Below are positions 27,989 to 36,867 of a DNA stretch of 64,000 nucleotides, in pieces. The notes under the pieces were generated by a model, which worked only from the letters and a program-made list of their open reading frames with translations, was not told where the DNA came from and searched no databases. The position numbers and the translations under genes are program-made. Within the stretch, counting starts at the first letter, position 1. Each line of letters opens with the position of its first letter. Source of the DNA: Anaerolineae bacterium (GTDB lineage: Bacteria; Chloroflexota; Anaerolineae; Promineifilales; Promineifilaceae); contig JAHDWK010000021.1 of assembly GCA_023382655.1 (NCBI GenBank), positions 1 through 64,000 of the forward strand. Direction: 5' to 3'.

Positions 27989-28389
27989 ACCGGTGGGTGA
28001 CAGATACACATGCTCTGCTTTGGTACTTGTATGATGCCCAGAAGTTGTCGGTAGACGCAAAAGAGGTTTTTACGAAAGCGGATGCAGGAGAAGCCGAAAT
28101 TATCATTCCAGCGATTGCCCTGGTGGAGATCGTTTACCTGGCAGAAAAAGGGCGAATTGCTGTAGATGCAGTCAAGAATGTGTTGCAACTGTTGTCCTCT
28201 CATGCGGATAATTACGCTATTGCCGATCTTAACCTCGGTGTAGCGATGGCCCTGCAAATGGTTGATCGCGCGTTTGTCCCGGACATGCCAGATCGGATTA
28301 TTGCGGCGACTGCTTTGCATTTGAACCTGCCTTTGCTCTCTCGTGATGGGCAAATTGCCTCGCTTCCCGGCATCACAGTTGTGTGGTGA
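27985..28389 (+). CDS. PIN-domain toxin (VapC family)
   Basis: A 134-residue PIN-domain ribonuclease. Conserved acids are visible: Asp7 in VTDTHALLWYL, Glu in ALVEIVYLAEKG, and the pair Asp...Asp in VPDMPDRIIAATAL. Family members cut tRNA, rRNA or mRNA when freed from their antitoxin. Translationally coupled to the upstream antitoxin. Its place inside the CRISPR locus, antisense to the cas genes, suggests either a recent insertion or an addiction module that protects the locus from loss; the sequence does not distinguish these. Confidence 0.88.
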   Translation: MNRWVTDTHALLWYLYDAQKLSVDAKEVFTKADAGEAEIIIPAIALVEIVYLAEKGRIAVDAVKNVLQLLSSHADNYAIADLNLGVAMALQMVDRAFVPDMPDRIIAATALHLNLPLLSRDGQIASLPGITVVW

Positions 28390-28396
28390 GGGGATG

Positions 28397-28447
28397 ACAG
28401 CCATGAGGCGGATGATAAGGGCGTAGAGGTCGGAAGAGGTGTTCTTG
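28397..28447 (-). pseudogene. Remnant of a second cas6 N-terminus
   Basis: Directly after the csc1 stop the minus strand reads SSDLYALIIRLMAV, nearly identical to the start of the intact Cas6 (PDLYALIIRLTAV). The DNA differs mainly at synonymous positions, so this is a diverged homologue and not a recent copy. It lacks a clear start and runs into the 3' end of the toxin gene. It marks where cas6 originally followed csc1 before the VapBC-like pair arrived. Confidence 0.6.
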
Positions 28448-29128
28448 CTACGCCCCCTCTGGAAAGGTGTACCTCATCTGTGCCGGTATCTTGAAATCTT
28501 TCTTTACTTCATGAAACATTCCGTTGACCTGAGCATGGTTGATCAAGCTGATTGGCGGCATGGAGATAACGTCAAACGTAATGAGTTCACCTTGCACATC
28601 AAGCGGGTTAACGGGAATCGCCGAAATATAGGCACCTTCTCTTGCAGTGGCTTGTACCCGACTTATTTCTTCTACCAGAATTTTACTGGCCCATTTGCCC
28701 ATTCTAATCCAACGGGGCAACTCAGCAAGCTTTTCGCTAATTACAAAAAACTCGAATGTGCTTTCGGGAGCAATCTCTTTGGCCCGGCCAAAGTTCTCCG
28801 GGAAGTTTCCCCGTGCGCCAAAAGGTTCTGACTTGCGATAATAGGTTACTTGCGCCATTTTCCAGGTGGTGAGAAGGTAATCAGTTTCAAGGGGTCGGGC
28901 TGGGGTGACGTACACCCCAGCCTCATTCAGCTTACCCAAATCTTTGGGGTAATCAGGCCGATAACTATCAGTAAAATAAGGCACACGAATCAGTTGTTGA
29001 TTAAACAAGGCATAGGAAAGCGCATAATTGTGCAAAAAACGCCCGGTTTCATACAACGTCCCCATTTCTCGTGTTGCATAGAATAGCGAATCGTGCAAAG
29101 TTAAGCGGCACTGTGTTACCCACATCAT
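28448..29128 (-). CDS. csc1: Type I-D Cascade subunit Csc1 (Cas5-like)
   Basis: About 226 residues matching Csc1/Cas5d-type RAMP proteins of type I-D systems, which cap the 5' end of the crRNA in the Cascade complex. Visible pieces are CRLTLHDSLFYATREMGTLYETG near the N-terminus and PRWIRMGKWASKILVE in the middle. The start is set at 29128 (MMWVTQ), because AGGAGGTG stands six bases upstream; the more upstream in-frame Met at 29143 lies within the csc2 end. It follows csc2 by 11 bases. Confidence 0.9.
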   Translation of the reverse strand: MMWVTQCRLTLHDSLFYATREMGTLYETGRFLHNYALSYALFNQQLIRVPYFTDSYRPDYPKDLGKLNEAGVYVTPARPLETDYLLTTWKMAQVTYYRKSEPFGARGNFPENFGRAKEIAPESTFEFFVISEKLAELPRWIRMGKWASKILVEEISRVQATAREGAYISAIPVNPLDVQGELITFDVISMPPISLINHAQVNGMFHEVKKDFKIPAQMRYTFPEGA

Positions 29129-29139
29129 GACACCTCCTG

Positions 29140-30159
29140 TCATTTACCGGTTCGTCTCGCCCCATACTTGCCAGCATAACTACTGGTTGCTTCGTACAAG
29201 TTTGACAAGAATTTATTTGATTCGGCTTCTTTTTGGTAAAATCCGGTCACTTCTTGCCGTAGATGTTCCACCTCTTTACCTTCTACAGCTCTAGCAACAA
29301 ACACAGGTTCAGTTTGCATCAATATATTGAATGCAGTGGCGGCCCCGCCGAGAACTTTGTCACGCGAAAGGGGTGTTTGCCACGAGTTGCTTTCTTTTCC
29401 TTCCTGTTGCTCGTCGCGAAGGTGATCATAAATGGCTTGGGTAAAGCGTAAGTTGGAGAAGATTTCGCCATTGGCAAAAACAGTGGCAACCAGATGATTA
29501 TAAACAGCGCCAGTGCGTGAATCCTGCGCCCCGTAACGGCTGGTATGTAAGATGTTACCCAGTACATAGAGGAAACTTTCGTAAGTTGGATCACGCAGGG
29601 CAATCACGGCCGGGAAAAAAACTTGGGGAACAACATGGTCTTGTTCGCCAAACGAAGAGCGGGTTGTTCCGGCCTGGGTCATTGTGCCATGTTCGTAGAG
29701 GGCATTAAAAGAAAGGGCTTTGTGGGATTCCTCGTATGATGTGATAGAAAAGGCCGAATCAGCGTAGACTTTGGACTTTTCTGCCCCTTCGTTGCCAATG
29801 GCATAGCCATAAAGAATGCAGTCGGGGCATTGCTTACAGAAATTGGCGCTGTTGTACTCGCAGGCCCGTTCACCAGAATCAGTGATGAGGCCAAAATAAC
29901 GCAGGAGTTCGCGCCCTCTCAATCGTTCCGGTGAAGTCTGTTTGCGCTTGAACATGACCAGGCGGGAAATGGTTTCTCCGTGAGTCAGCCCGGCCTGCAC
30001 GCGAATGATATTAAGGGTGCCGTCGGTTTGGAATAACGGGAAAGATTCGGTTTCTCGCATCAAAATGAAATGAACGTAACGCCCCTGTGGGATTTGGGGG
30101 ATGGCCGGTAGGAAAAGGTCTTTGGTCTCTTGCAAGGTTTTTAAGATCGTGTTACTCAT
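29140..30159 (-). CDS. csc2: Type I-D Cascade backbone subunit Csc2 (Cas7-like)
   Basis: About 339 residues, the Cas7-type backbone that coats the crRNA spacer in type I-D effector complexes. Recognisable parts include the Cys cluster NFCKQCPDCILYGYAIG, the GTMTQAGTTRSSFGEQDHV segment and YVLGNILHTSRYGAQDSRTGAV. The ATG at 30159 overlaps the csc3 stop by eight bases, so translation is coupled; a TTG two codons upstream is a less likely start. No missing parts are apparent. Confidence 0.93.
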   Translation of the reverse strand: MSNTILKTLQETKDLFLPAIPQIPQGRYVHFILMRETESFPLFQTDGTLNIIRVQAGLTHGETISRLVMFKRKQTSPERLRGRELLRYFGLITDSGERACEYNSANFCKQCPDCILYGYAIGNEGAEKSKVYADSAFSITSYEESHKALSFNALYEHGTMTQAGTTRSSFGEQDHVVPQVFFPAVIALRDPTYESFLYVLGNILHTSRYGAQDSRTGAVYNHLVATVFANGEIFSNLRFTQAIYDHLRDEQQEGKESNSWQTPLSRDKVLGGAATAFNILMQTEPVFVARAVEGKEVEHLRQEVTGFYQKEAESNKFLSNLYEATSSYAGKYGARRTGK

Positions 30160-33100
30160 TTTCAACTGCCTCCAATTCTGGTTCAGCCTGACGGCCGTAG
30201 TTTTGTAAATAATAGAAACGCGCTGCTGATCGCAGGCGATTTAGACGTTCTCGTAACGTGGCGCGATCCCCGTTACAGTATTGGTTGAAGACGCGCTCAA
30301 TAAAAAGATCAGCAAAAGCCAGTTGCTTATCCCGCGAAGCCGCTTTACGCGCTTCACGGCTAGTTGTGGCTCCTTTGACCATTACAATGGGGTCCCATCC
30401 GTCGGCGTTGTTAGACCAAATGCGCTTCATTAAATCACCCATTGCGCCCGCTACCAATAGCCGTAAGTCATCACTTTCAGTCTTGGGATCGCTGTCAATG
30501 ATGACATCGGCCGCCTCAGCGAACGGTTTGAGTACCGCGTAAGCCGAATCCAGGTTTTTGTATTTTGCCCGGTAAAAAGTGGCATACGCATTCACTGTTT
30601 CACTTATCATGCCCATGTCTGGTTCACCTCCTAATGTGTAATAAATGTCGAAATATCGTTCAATATCCCAGGGTGGTATTCCCTCCCTGTTAGATTCCTT
30701 CTCTTTTTTCTTGCCATTTTTGTCAGATGATGTGTCGCGTCGTTTACGGTCATAGTAAGCAAACACGTAAAGGGGATCGGTGACAACGTCTTTGACGACC
30801 GCATTTATTTGTGGCCAGTGCATATCTTTTGGTTCAGCAAACACGTCTAAATGTAAGTCATATAGCCGCAGAAGACGCATCAGGTAATGATCTGTTTCGT
30901 TGACGCGGAAGCGGTCATGGCCAAGCACATGGCGGACGAAACTATGAGGGGCATCGAGAACGGCCGTCTCCCGAAACTCTGTGCCTGTGCTGAATAAAGG
31001 CACAAATGAAGCTGTTGTAACAACTTTAACATTCAGCAAAAGAGGTAACGCCAAACCATATAATACCGGCATAATCCAAGCGTCGGTGTCTGTCGGTTTT
31101 TTACCTAATGGGCGCAACGCGCAAAAAAATAATCCAGCAGCATCATGTTCGGAGTAGTGTGGACTAGAAATAGTGTACCGATGACCATCTTCACGGCTGG
31201 CGAAACCCTCATAGTCAACGAGGCTTTGAGAAGTGAATCCGTTTTGACGCATATACCGCAGAAAATCAAAAACATTGAGGTCTTGTAATTCGTTGTTGAG
31301 ATAAGATTTAATAACAGCCGCCGTTTCTGGAGTAAAAAAATAAGTTGGGTAGAAGTAAAGATGAACAGATTTATTACCTTGTTCAGCTCCGGGTTGTTGT
31401 ACGCGCCGTAAAATCATCTCGATTCGGCAAACAGGGCAGACGCCGCGCAATATGGCGGAGGTGTACAGTGGGTTCTTGTTGCTATACTGTTGATTGATAA
31501 ATGGGATTTCCGTTGCTTCCTGCCCTACCCCTTGATATGGTGTTGAGCAAAGGCTACAGAACGGCCGTTTCTCACCCTTATTTTTAAGATAGCTCGATAA
31601 CTCCTCAGTAAAACGCAAGCGTTGCTTTTGTGATTGGGATAAGCCATCTATTTCTAAAGTAGATTGGAGATAATCTTTTACATCGTCTTCAATTGCAGAG
31701 GCACTCTTTGTTTTCAAGTCTTGAGCTTCAACCCATTCCAGGACGCGCTCAACTATTTCGTCCATCAACTCTTCCAGAGCGATCTCGTCTGCACCAGGAT
31801 TTTGTTTGACGTAACATGCTCCAACGTAAAACCAGCCAAATGCTGTGCCTCCTTTGTTCCGCATTGCTTCTTCATTAGAAACAACATCATTCAACTTTAT
31901 TGTAGCCAGTAAAAGAGGTGTCACATCTGCTTTTCCCTTGTAAGAATCACGCACTGCCCTTTGTACGAATGTCAAAAATTCAGCCAAACGGTCAACACGA
32001 ATATCGTCCGGTAGTTGTTGCTCTTGTATCAAGGCGATCTGTTTTTCCTTGACCAAATCCTTATCGTTGCCCAGTTGTTTTAACAAATCGTTATCTGATT
32101 GCCCGGTAAGAAATCCGTACAATCGTGAAGTAGCATAGCCACCAGAGAGCCGCATCGCTTTGCGCCGAGCTATTTTCAGGACACCGCCAAAACCAACAAT
32201 TTCATACAAAGCCGATGAAGCTACAAAGCCTGTCCCTCCACGACGGACACCAAAGCCTTCACTATCTCCAATAATGGTTTTGATATGAGACCATATATCT
32301 TCTGTGATAGCGTCTGCATTGGGTAGCGAGTACTGGGGTGGAGCAAGATAGACTATCCCGTTAGGAAAAAATAAAAATTCCTCACAGCTTTGGGCTTTTA
32401 ATGCTCTCATGACAGCATTGTTGATCAGGTTAGAGATCAGCCCGCGCACTTCGGTTAATTGGTGGAAAGTAAAGCGGGGCGCTTGCCCTGCGCCAAAAAG
32501 GATGTTCATTTTGTCATGAAGATTGGCCGCCCGGTTACGGCCGTCGCTCCCCATCCTGACGACCTCACAAGGATTAGTGACATGGACCAAAATATCAGCA
32601 ATCGAAGAAAGCAGGCGCAATACTTCCAAACGGCGCGGGTGGGTTTGCAAATGTGTAAAGCTCATCACATCAAGATTGGCCCCCTCAACTGTCTGTGTAT
32701 TTTGCGCCAGAAAGACAACATCATCTAAATAGGTTTCCCACTCAGACCAAAAATCAGCAAAGTTCATGCGCTGTCCGAGACAGGCAATGATTTGGCGAAT
32801 GACCGGGATGTTTCCGGCATTTATCTGAATACCATACACTTTGGTGTAATCGTGCGCGACAAAGCCTAAAAGCCAGAGCCTTCTTTCCGTTTCATTTAAG
32901 GCTTTTGCTGGTGGGAGTTTTTCCGCCAGACGCATTCCGGCAAAAATGCCATTCAAAATGTGCGTAACCATACTTTGATCATCTTTCAAGCTGAAACGTT
33001 CCAGTTTTTCCAATGGAACTCGTTCCGCATCTACGGGGATGCACGGGTCTTCAGGAACGGATTGACCAGAACCGCCAAGCGCGGGAATAGTGACAAAGTG

Positions 33101-33193
33101 AATCAAGATGGCTGGAGCCAGTTTGTCTATAAATTCAACCAGTACTGGATCACGCCCGGCAACAGCTTTTTTAAGTAACGCCTGATGAATCAT
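30152..33193 (-). CDS. csc3: Type I-D large subunit Cas10d (Csc3) with HD domain
   Basis: A 1013-residue Cas10d, the large subunit that carries the HD nuclease in type I-D. The HD pair is at His114-Asp115 (LGFVAHDYTKVYG), with His78 nearby (MVTHILNG). A zinc-binding region has CxxC near residue 543 (PFCSLCSTPYQ) and CPVC near 587 (GVCPVCRIEMI). I see no GGDD cyclase motif, as expected for I-D. It starts nine bases after the cas3' stop and overlaps csc2. With the separate helicase it would perform target degradation. Confidence 0.93.
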   Translation of the reverse strand: MIHQALLKKAVAGRDPVLVEFIDKLAPAILIHFVTIPALGGSGQSVPEDPCIPVDAERVPLEKLERFSLKDDQSMVTHILNGIFAGMRLAEKLPPAKALNETERRLWLLGFVAHDYTKVYGIQINAGNIPVIRQIIACLGQRMNFADFWSEWETYLDDVVFLAQNTQTVEGANLDVMSFTHLQTHPRRLEVLRLLSSIADILVHVTNPCEVVRMGSDGRNRAANLHDKMNILFGAGQAPRFTFHQLTEVRGLISNLINNAVMRALKAQSCEEFLFFPNGIVYLAPPQYSLPNADAITEDIWSHIKTIIGDSEGFGVRRGGTGFVASSALYEIVGFGGVLKIARRKAMRLSGGYATSRLYGFLTGQSDNDLLKQLGNDKDLVKEKQIALIQEQQLPDDIRVDRLAEFLTFVQRAVRDSYKGKADVTPLLLATIKLNDVVSNEEAMRNKGGTAFGWFYVGACYVKQNPGADEIALEELMDEIVERVLEWVEAQDLKTKSASAIEDDVKDYLQSTLEIDGLSQSQKQRLRFTEELSSYLKNKGEKRPFCSLCSTPYQGVGQEATEIPFINQQYSNKNPLYTSAILRGVCPVCRIEMILRRVQQPGAEQGNKSVHLYFYPTYFFTPETAAVIKSYLNNELQDLNVFDFLRYMRQNGFTSQSLVDYEGFASREDGHRYTISSPHYSEHDAAGLFFCALRPLGKKPTDTDAWIMPVLYGLALPLLLNVKVVTTASFVPLFSTGTEFRETAVLDAPHSFVRHVLGHDRFRVNETDHYLMRLLRLYDLHLDVFAEPKDMHWPQINAVVKDVVTDPLYVFAYYDRKRRDTSSDKNGKKKEKESNREGIPPWDIERYFDIYYTLGGEPDMGMISETVNAYATFYRAKYKNLDSAYAVLKPFAEAADVIIDSDPKTESDDLRLLVAGAMGDLMKRIWSNNADGWDPIVMVKGATTSREARKAASRDKQLAFADLFIERVFNQYCNGDRATLRERLNRLRSAARFYYLQNYGRQAEPELEAVENE

Positions 33194-33202
33194 TCCTGCC
33201 TC

Positions 33203-35368
33203 CTAACAGAAGATTGGTTCTTCCTCCACATCTTTTTTGCGCCAACCTATTAACTGCGCCTCTAGCATCAAAGCCGCTTTGCCAAAAGTTAAGACGTACT
33301 CGCGGTTACGGTTACTGTCTACGGCCGTATACAACGGAAAATGGGAAGGCAACTTTAGCATACGACGCAATTCACGAGCGTCCCAACGCTTTGTGGCATA
33401 ACAAACAACCGATTGCCGACTCAATACTTGATTGACAGCCCCTATAGACAAACTGCGTGGTTCATCAATAGCCAAGCCCATCAAAACGAAGACTTGATCA
33501 TTCCAAAGTGATAAATCATCACTTACGCGGAGTTTCAACCAGTCGCGTTCGGCTTTGTATTCCAACACCTTCAAAACCAGCGGTTTCTCACCTTTCCCTT
33601 TCATGGCATATTTCAGGTCTGCTTCCGATGTCCCTTGCCCGTCACTGGCTCTTTGCATCATGGCCTGTTGATAGTTTTCTCTAGATTCGACAAGATAGTC
33701 GGCGCTTTGCACCAGCGGGAATAAGTCGTAGGTGAGAAACGCCTCTGGATCAATAGTTGTATCCCAACATCCAACCTGAAATGGAGACGTGCCGCGAAAA
33801 GCGATTACTTCATCCAAAATGGGGGCGCACTGTTCGGCCCTGCTTTTGTCGGTTAGATACCAGTATCGTTTCCGCGCTGAGTGAAAGTTGCTCAGAGCGA
33901 AAAGCTGCTCATATTTTTTGGTCAACTGAGTAGCTAATCGAGTATAGGCTTGCTGGTTTTTAATGCTTTCCAAAACTGTGATGATATGTGCAGCTTGAAT
34001 AACGCCCCACCGTTTCGCGTAATTGGCAAAATCGGTTTCTTCGGGAAGAGCAGCATAAATGGCTCCAGATAATTGGGTTGGACGATCCGCCTCTCCCCCA
34101 TTCACGACGCCTTGTTCGCGCAGTTTTTCTTCAATGCGAGCATAAACCCATGGCGTTTTGCCAGAAATTAGAGCATGTGCCTGATATTGAGCGAAGGCTG
34201 TTTCCCCCATTTTATAGCGTCCTAAACGGCCGAAACGCTGGAGGAATGTGCCAGCATTGGCGGATTCAAAAACCAAGAAGTTGATATTGAAATCAACGCC
34301 AACGTCAATGGTTGATGTGCCTACCACAATATCCTTTTGCAATGATGTAGCCCGGCGTTCAGCATCAGTCAGGCCGGTATTTTCGCCAATCGTGATGCCA
34401 TATTTACCCGTGAGTTCTGTACTCAACATATGGGCGATTCGTCGAGCCGTGACAACGCTATTGACAATAACTGCTCCTTTAGGGCGTGGCGTTTGTGTCT
34501 GCCAAAAAGCGACGATTTCTGGCAAAAACCCTTTGATCCACTCTTCAACAGTCTGTTTCTCGCGTAGCGGGTGGAACTGCAACTGTGTAGGGTGTAAAAC
34601 TGACCGATAGCCAGCTTGCGCCTGATTTGTGTAGGTCCCCTCGATTATCTGGTACTGTAAGCCGCTACGTTGCGCCATTTGTTGTAACAGCGTGTTGGGT
34701 GTAGCTGACGAAAAGATAAATTTGTGTCGTTGACCAGACTCCAGAATATATAGCATGGCCGTTAAAACTGAAACGACTTGCGGCGTACTGAAAATGTGGA
34801 ATTCGTCAAAAATAAAGTTGTCGAAGTTGGTACACAGGCTGTAGGGCAATTCGTTCGGCGAGAAAATGCCTGAACGGTAACGGTAGTTCATCACCAGGTT
34901 GAAAATGTCCGGGTTAGTCAGAATAACATTGTGATTGTCAAATCTTTCTTTGAGCGCACTCGCTCTATAGGTGAAGTTGTGTTCTTCAGCTAATCGGGTA
35001 AGTTCTGCACCCCATAACGAGCAATAAGGGAATTGCTGTTGGAAGTGAATCATGTAGTTTTTGAATTGCCGCCCTTGATCGCGGGAAAGTTCATTTGTTG
35101 GGTACATACCAAATGTGTGATGATTAGGGTTGAGCAAAATCGGCAAATAAGCGGCAAGGCTTTTGCCATCGCCGGTCATCGCTGTGTTGAGAATGATTTG
35201 CGGACCGTTGGCGCTGGTTGCGGCTTTGTAGGTATCTAGCTGATGTTGGGACAACAGCCAGCGTGTACCGTCTGGCTTAAATGGTAGCCTATCATGCAGC
35301 CCTGATGATCTGATTTCTGTTTCATCAGCTTCTTTTGAGAATACTGGTAAAGTTTGAATGGTCAACAT
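33203..35368 (-). CDS. cas3: Type I-D CRISPR helicase Cas3'
   Basis: A 721-residue superfamily 2 helicase, the stand-alone Cas3' typical of type I-D, where the HD nuclease sits in Cas10d. Walker A is TAMTGDGKS (residues 62-70), the DExH-type motif is FIFDEFHIF near 187, motif III is FSSATPN, and motif VI is FLQRFGRLGR. No HD domain is present. It is the first gene of the minus-strand cas operon; the regulatory region should lie at 35369-35570. Confidence 0.92.
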   Translation of the reverse strand: MLTIQTLPVFSKEADETEIRSSGLHDRLPFKPDGTRWLLSQHQLDTYKAATSANGPQIILNTAMTGDGKSLAAYLPILLNPNHHTFGMYPTNELSRDQGRQFKNYMIHFQQQFPYCSLWGAELTRLAEEHNFTYRASALKERFDNHNVILTNPDIFNLVMNYRYRSGIFSPNELPYSLCTNFDNFIFDEFHIFSTPQVVSVLTAMLYILESGQRHKFIFSSATPNTLLQQMAQRSGLQYQIIEGTYTNQAQAGYRSVLHPTQLQFHPLREKQTVEEWIKGFLPEIVAFWQTQTPRPKGAVIVNSVVTARRIAHMLSTELTGKYGITIGENTGLTDAERRATSLQKDIVVGTSTIDVGVDFNINFLVFESANAGTFLQRFGRLGRYKMGETAFAQYQAHALISGKTPWVYARIEEKLREQGVVNGGEADRPTQLSGAIYAALPEETDFANYAKRWGVIQAAHIITVLESIKNQQAYTRLATQLTKKYEQLFALSNFHSARKRYWYLTDKSRAEQCAPILDEVIAFRGTSPFQVGCWDTTIDPEAFLTYDLFPLVQSADYLVESRENYQQAMMQRASDGQGTSEADLKYAMKGKGEKPLVLKVLEYKAERDWLKLRVSDDLSLWNDQVFVLMGLAIDEPRSLSIGAVNQVLSRQSVVCYATKRWDARELRRMLKLPSHFPLYTAVDSNRNREYVLTFGKAALMLEAQLIGWRKKDVEEEPIFC

Positions 35369-35601
35369 AGCTTATTCCATGAACATCAACGGCCGTACCC
35401 ACCTATACACCCCTCTCATTCCCTCCCCCAAAACCGACCGGAGAACGCGAATGAGCCATAGCTTACCACACTACCCCACCCACAATTGTGGGCACTTTTG
35501 CGCCACTCGCGGCAAGTTCGTTAGAAAACGGCCGTACCATAGAAATTCACCCAAAATTTTGTAAAATACCCGCAGATAACAAGCCCTGCTTGTTGTCTAC
35601 C
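35369..35601. other. Upstream region of the cas operon
   Basis: About 230 bases without a gene, containing two ACGGCCGT words (near 35391 and 35530). The promoter of the cas operon should be here. Near the right side is a small hairpin (AACAAGC / GCTTGTT, 35578-35594) that precedes the 5S-like structured segment. I could not place -35/-10 boxes securely. Confidence 0.4.
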
Positions 35602-35680
35602 GGCCTGGTGACCTATGCCTCCCTCTGGTAACCATCCCAGAGAAGTAAGCTAGGTAGTGCGGCGAAAGCCCCCCCAGGCC
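35602..35680 (+). ncRNA. Structured RNA candidate, resembles a shortened 5S rRNA
   Basis: A 79-nt segment closed by a 7-bp stem (GGCCTGG / CCAGGCC), with internal pairings ACCTA/TAGGT, CTCTGG/CCAGAG and a GGC-GAAA-GCC tetraloop hairpin, followed by TTTTC. In order it shows words typical of bacterial 5S rRNA: CCTGGTGACCTATGCC at the 5' end, CCATCCC then AGAAGTAAGC, GGTAGTGCGG, and CCAGG at the 3' end. It is about 35 nt shorter than a functional 5S, so it is either a deleted 5S-derived remnant or an unrelated structured RNA. It lies convergent to the WYL regulator. Confidence 0.4.
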
Positions 35681-35689
35681 TTTTCATTT

Positions 35690-36727
35690 CTATTGATAAA
35701 TCTCCACCAGTCCTTTGACCAACCCTTTCATTTCTGCCAGGAGTTCGCTGCCACCCAGCACTCGGCAGTTGGCCCCGTAGTAAAGCAGGTTGCGCGCCAG
35801 TTCAAATACGTCGTGGGTCTGGCCTTCAATGCGCACCCAGCCTTCGTCCAACGGCCGTACCTTCATCTCCCCCACCAGTTCCTTACGCTGGCTGACGCCA
35901 AAGCGGGTGATGGTGGGGGAGAGTTCAAAGATGACGGTACGCAAACGGCCGTTTGGTCTGGTAGCCGGCAGCCGGCGGGGCAATATCGCCACACTGCCGG
36001 GCACAATTCGGCTGAGGCGGTAATTGACGTAATCGTGGTACAGGTCGCTCCCTTCCAGCGGATCACAAAACAGGCAATAACCACGCAGCCGCCAATGGCC
36101 GCGATCCGAAAAGTATAAATCCCAGGGCTGGATGTGATGCTGGCGGGGGACGCCACTCTCATTGGTGAGCGAGAGGTAATCAAACTGGACTTCTTGCCGG
36201 GCCTGCCAGGCGGTTTCAATGGCTTGCCAGATGTCGGGGGCGATGAGTTCGCTATCCCGCAGGCGCAGGTCGGCGGTGGGTTGGTGGCCAACGGCCTGGC
36301 GATATACTTTTTGCCGTTTTTCCGGCAGCCAATCCACTAGGCGGTCAACCAGTTGCTGCACTTCCAGGGTGTGGGGGCTGTCTGGTTGGAAGGTGTCGGC
36401 CAGGAAAGCCAGCGTTTGGATGTCGGCGTCGGGCAGGTTGAGCAACGGCCGTTCCCGCCGCACTATCACGTACCCTTTGTCTGCCTTACTGTAGCGAATT
36501 TCTACGTCAAAATACTTTTCCAACCGGGCCAGGTCTTCACGAAACCGCCTGTCCAGCGCTTTAGGGCCGTGACGGCCGTAAGCCTCTGCCCCCTCTAACT
36601 GCCTGACTGCTGTCAAAAGTTCCTGTTTCTTAGCCGGGCCTTGTTGCAGGCGCAGCAGTATCGCCAGGCAGCGACGGGCCACCGGCCAGGAGCTATCCGC
36701 TTTCCCCTTCTTCATCTGTTCGGTCAT
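35690..36727 (-). CDS. WYL-domain transcriptional regulator
   Basis: A regulator of about 345 residues (numbering below counts from an upstream in-frame Met at 36760). The N-terminus has a winged-helix-like segment (RRCLAILLRLQQGPAKKQELL...RRFREDLARLEKYF, about residues 30-90). The WYL domain follows (about 185-270: QVQFDYLSLTNESG, PWDLYFSDRGHWRLRGYC, RLSRI), with a WCX-like C-terminus. WYL regulators often control CRISPR and other defence loci and sense nucleic-acid ligands. This one lies directly upstream of cas3' on the same strand but 320 bases away, so it may control the I-D system. The start at 36727 is favoured by GGAG 9 bases upstream. Confidence 0.8.
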   Translation of the reverse strand: MTEQMKKGKADSSWPVARRCLAILLRLQQGPAKKQELLTAVRQLEGAEAYGRHGPKALDRRFREDLARLEKYFDVEIRYSKADKGYVIVRRERPLLNLPDADIQTLAFLADTFQPDSPHTLEVQQLVDRLVDWLPEKRQKVYRQAVGHQPTADLRLRDSELIAPDIWQAIETAWQARQEVQFDYLSLTNESGVPRQHHIQPWDLYFSDRGHWRLRGYCLFCDPLEGSDLYHDYVNYRLSRIVPGSVAILPRRLPATRPNGRLRTVIFELSPTITRFGVSQRKELVGEMKVRPLDEGWVRIEGQTHDVFELARNLLYYGANCRVLGGSELLAEMKGLVKGLVEIYQ

Positions 36728-36867
36728 AGGCACTGTCTCCAAAAGGCGGCACAGCCTCAAGCGGCTACGAGCGAATTTATTGTAACGTTTTTTGCGTGAA
36801 TGAAAATAGAGCAGATACTTACCGGCGTCAGGACATTCATTAGCCGCTCCTCAAAAAGGACAAATTT

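Noticed and set aside
27706..28404. 232-codon minus-strand ORF opposite the toxin-antitoxin pair
   Set aside because: Antisense frame to two coupled, recognisable genes.
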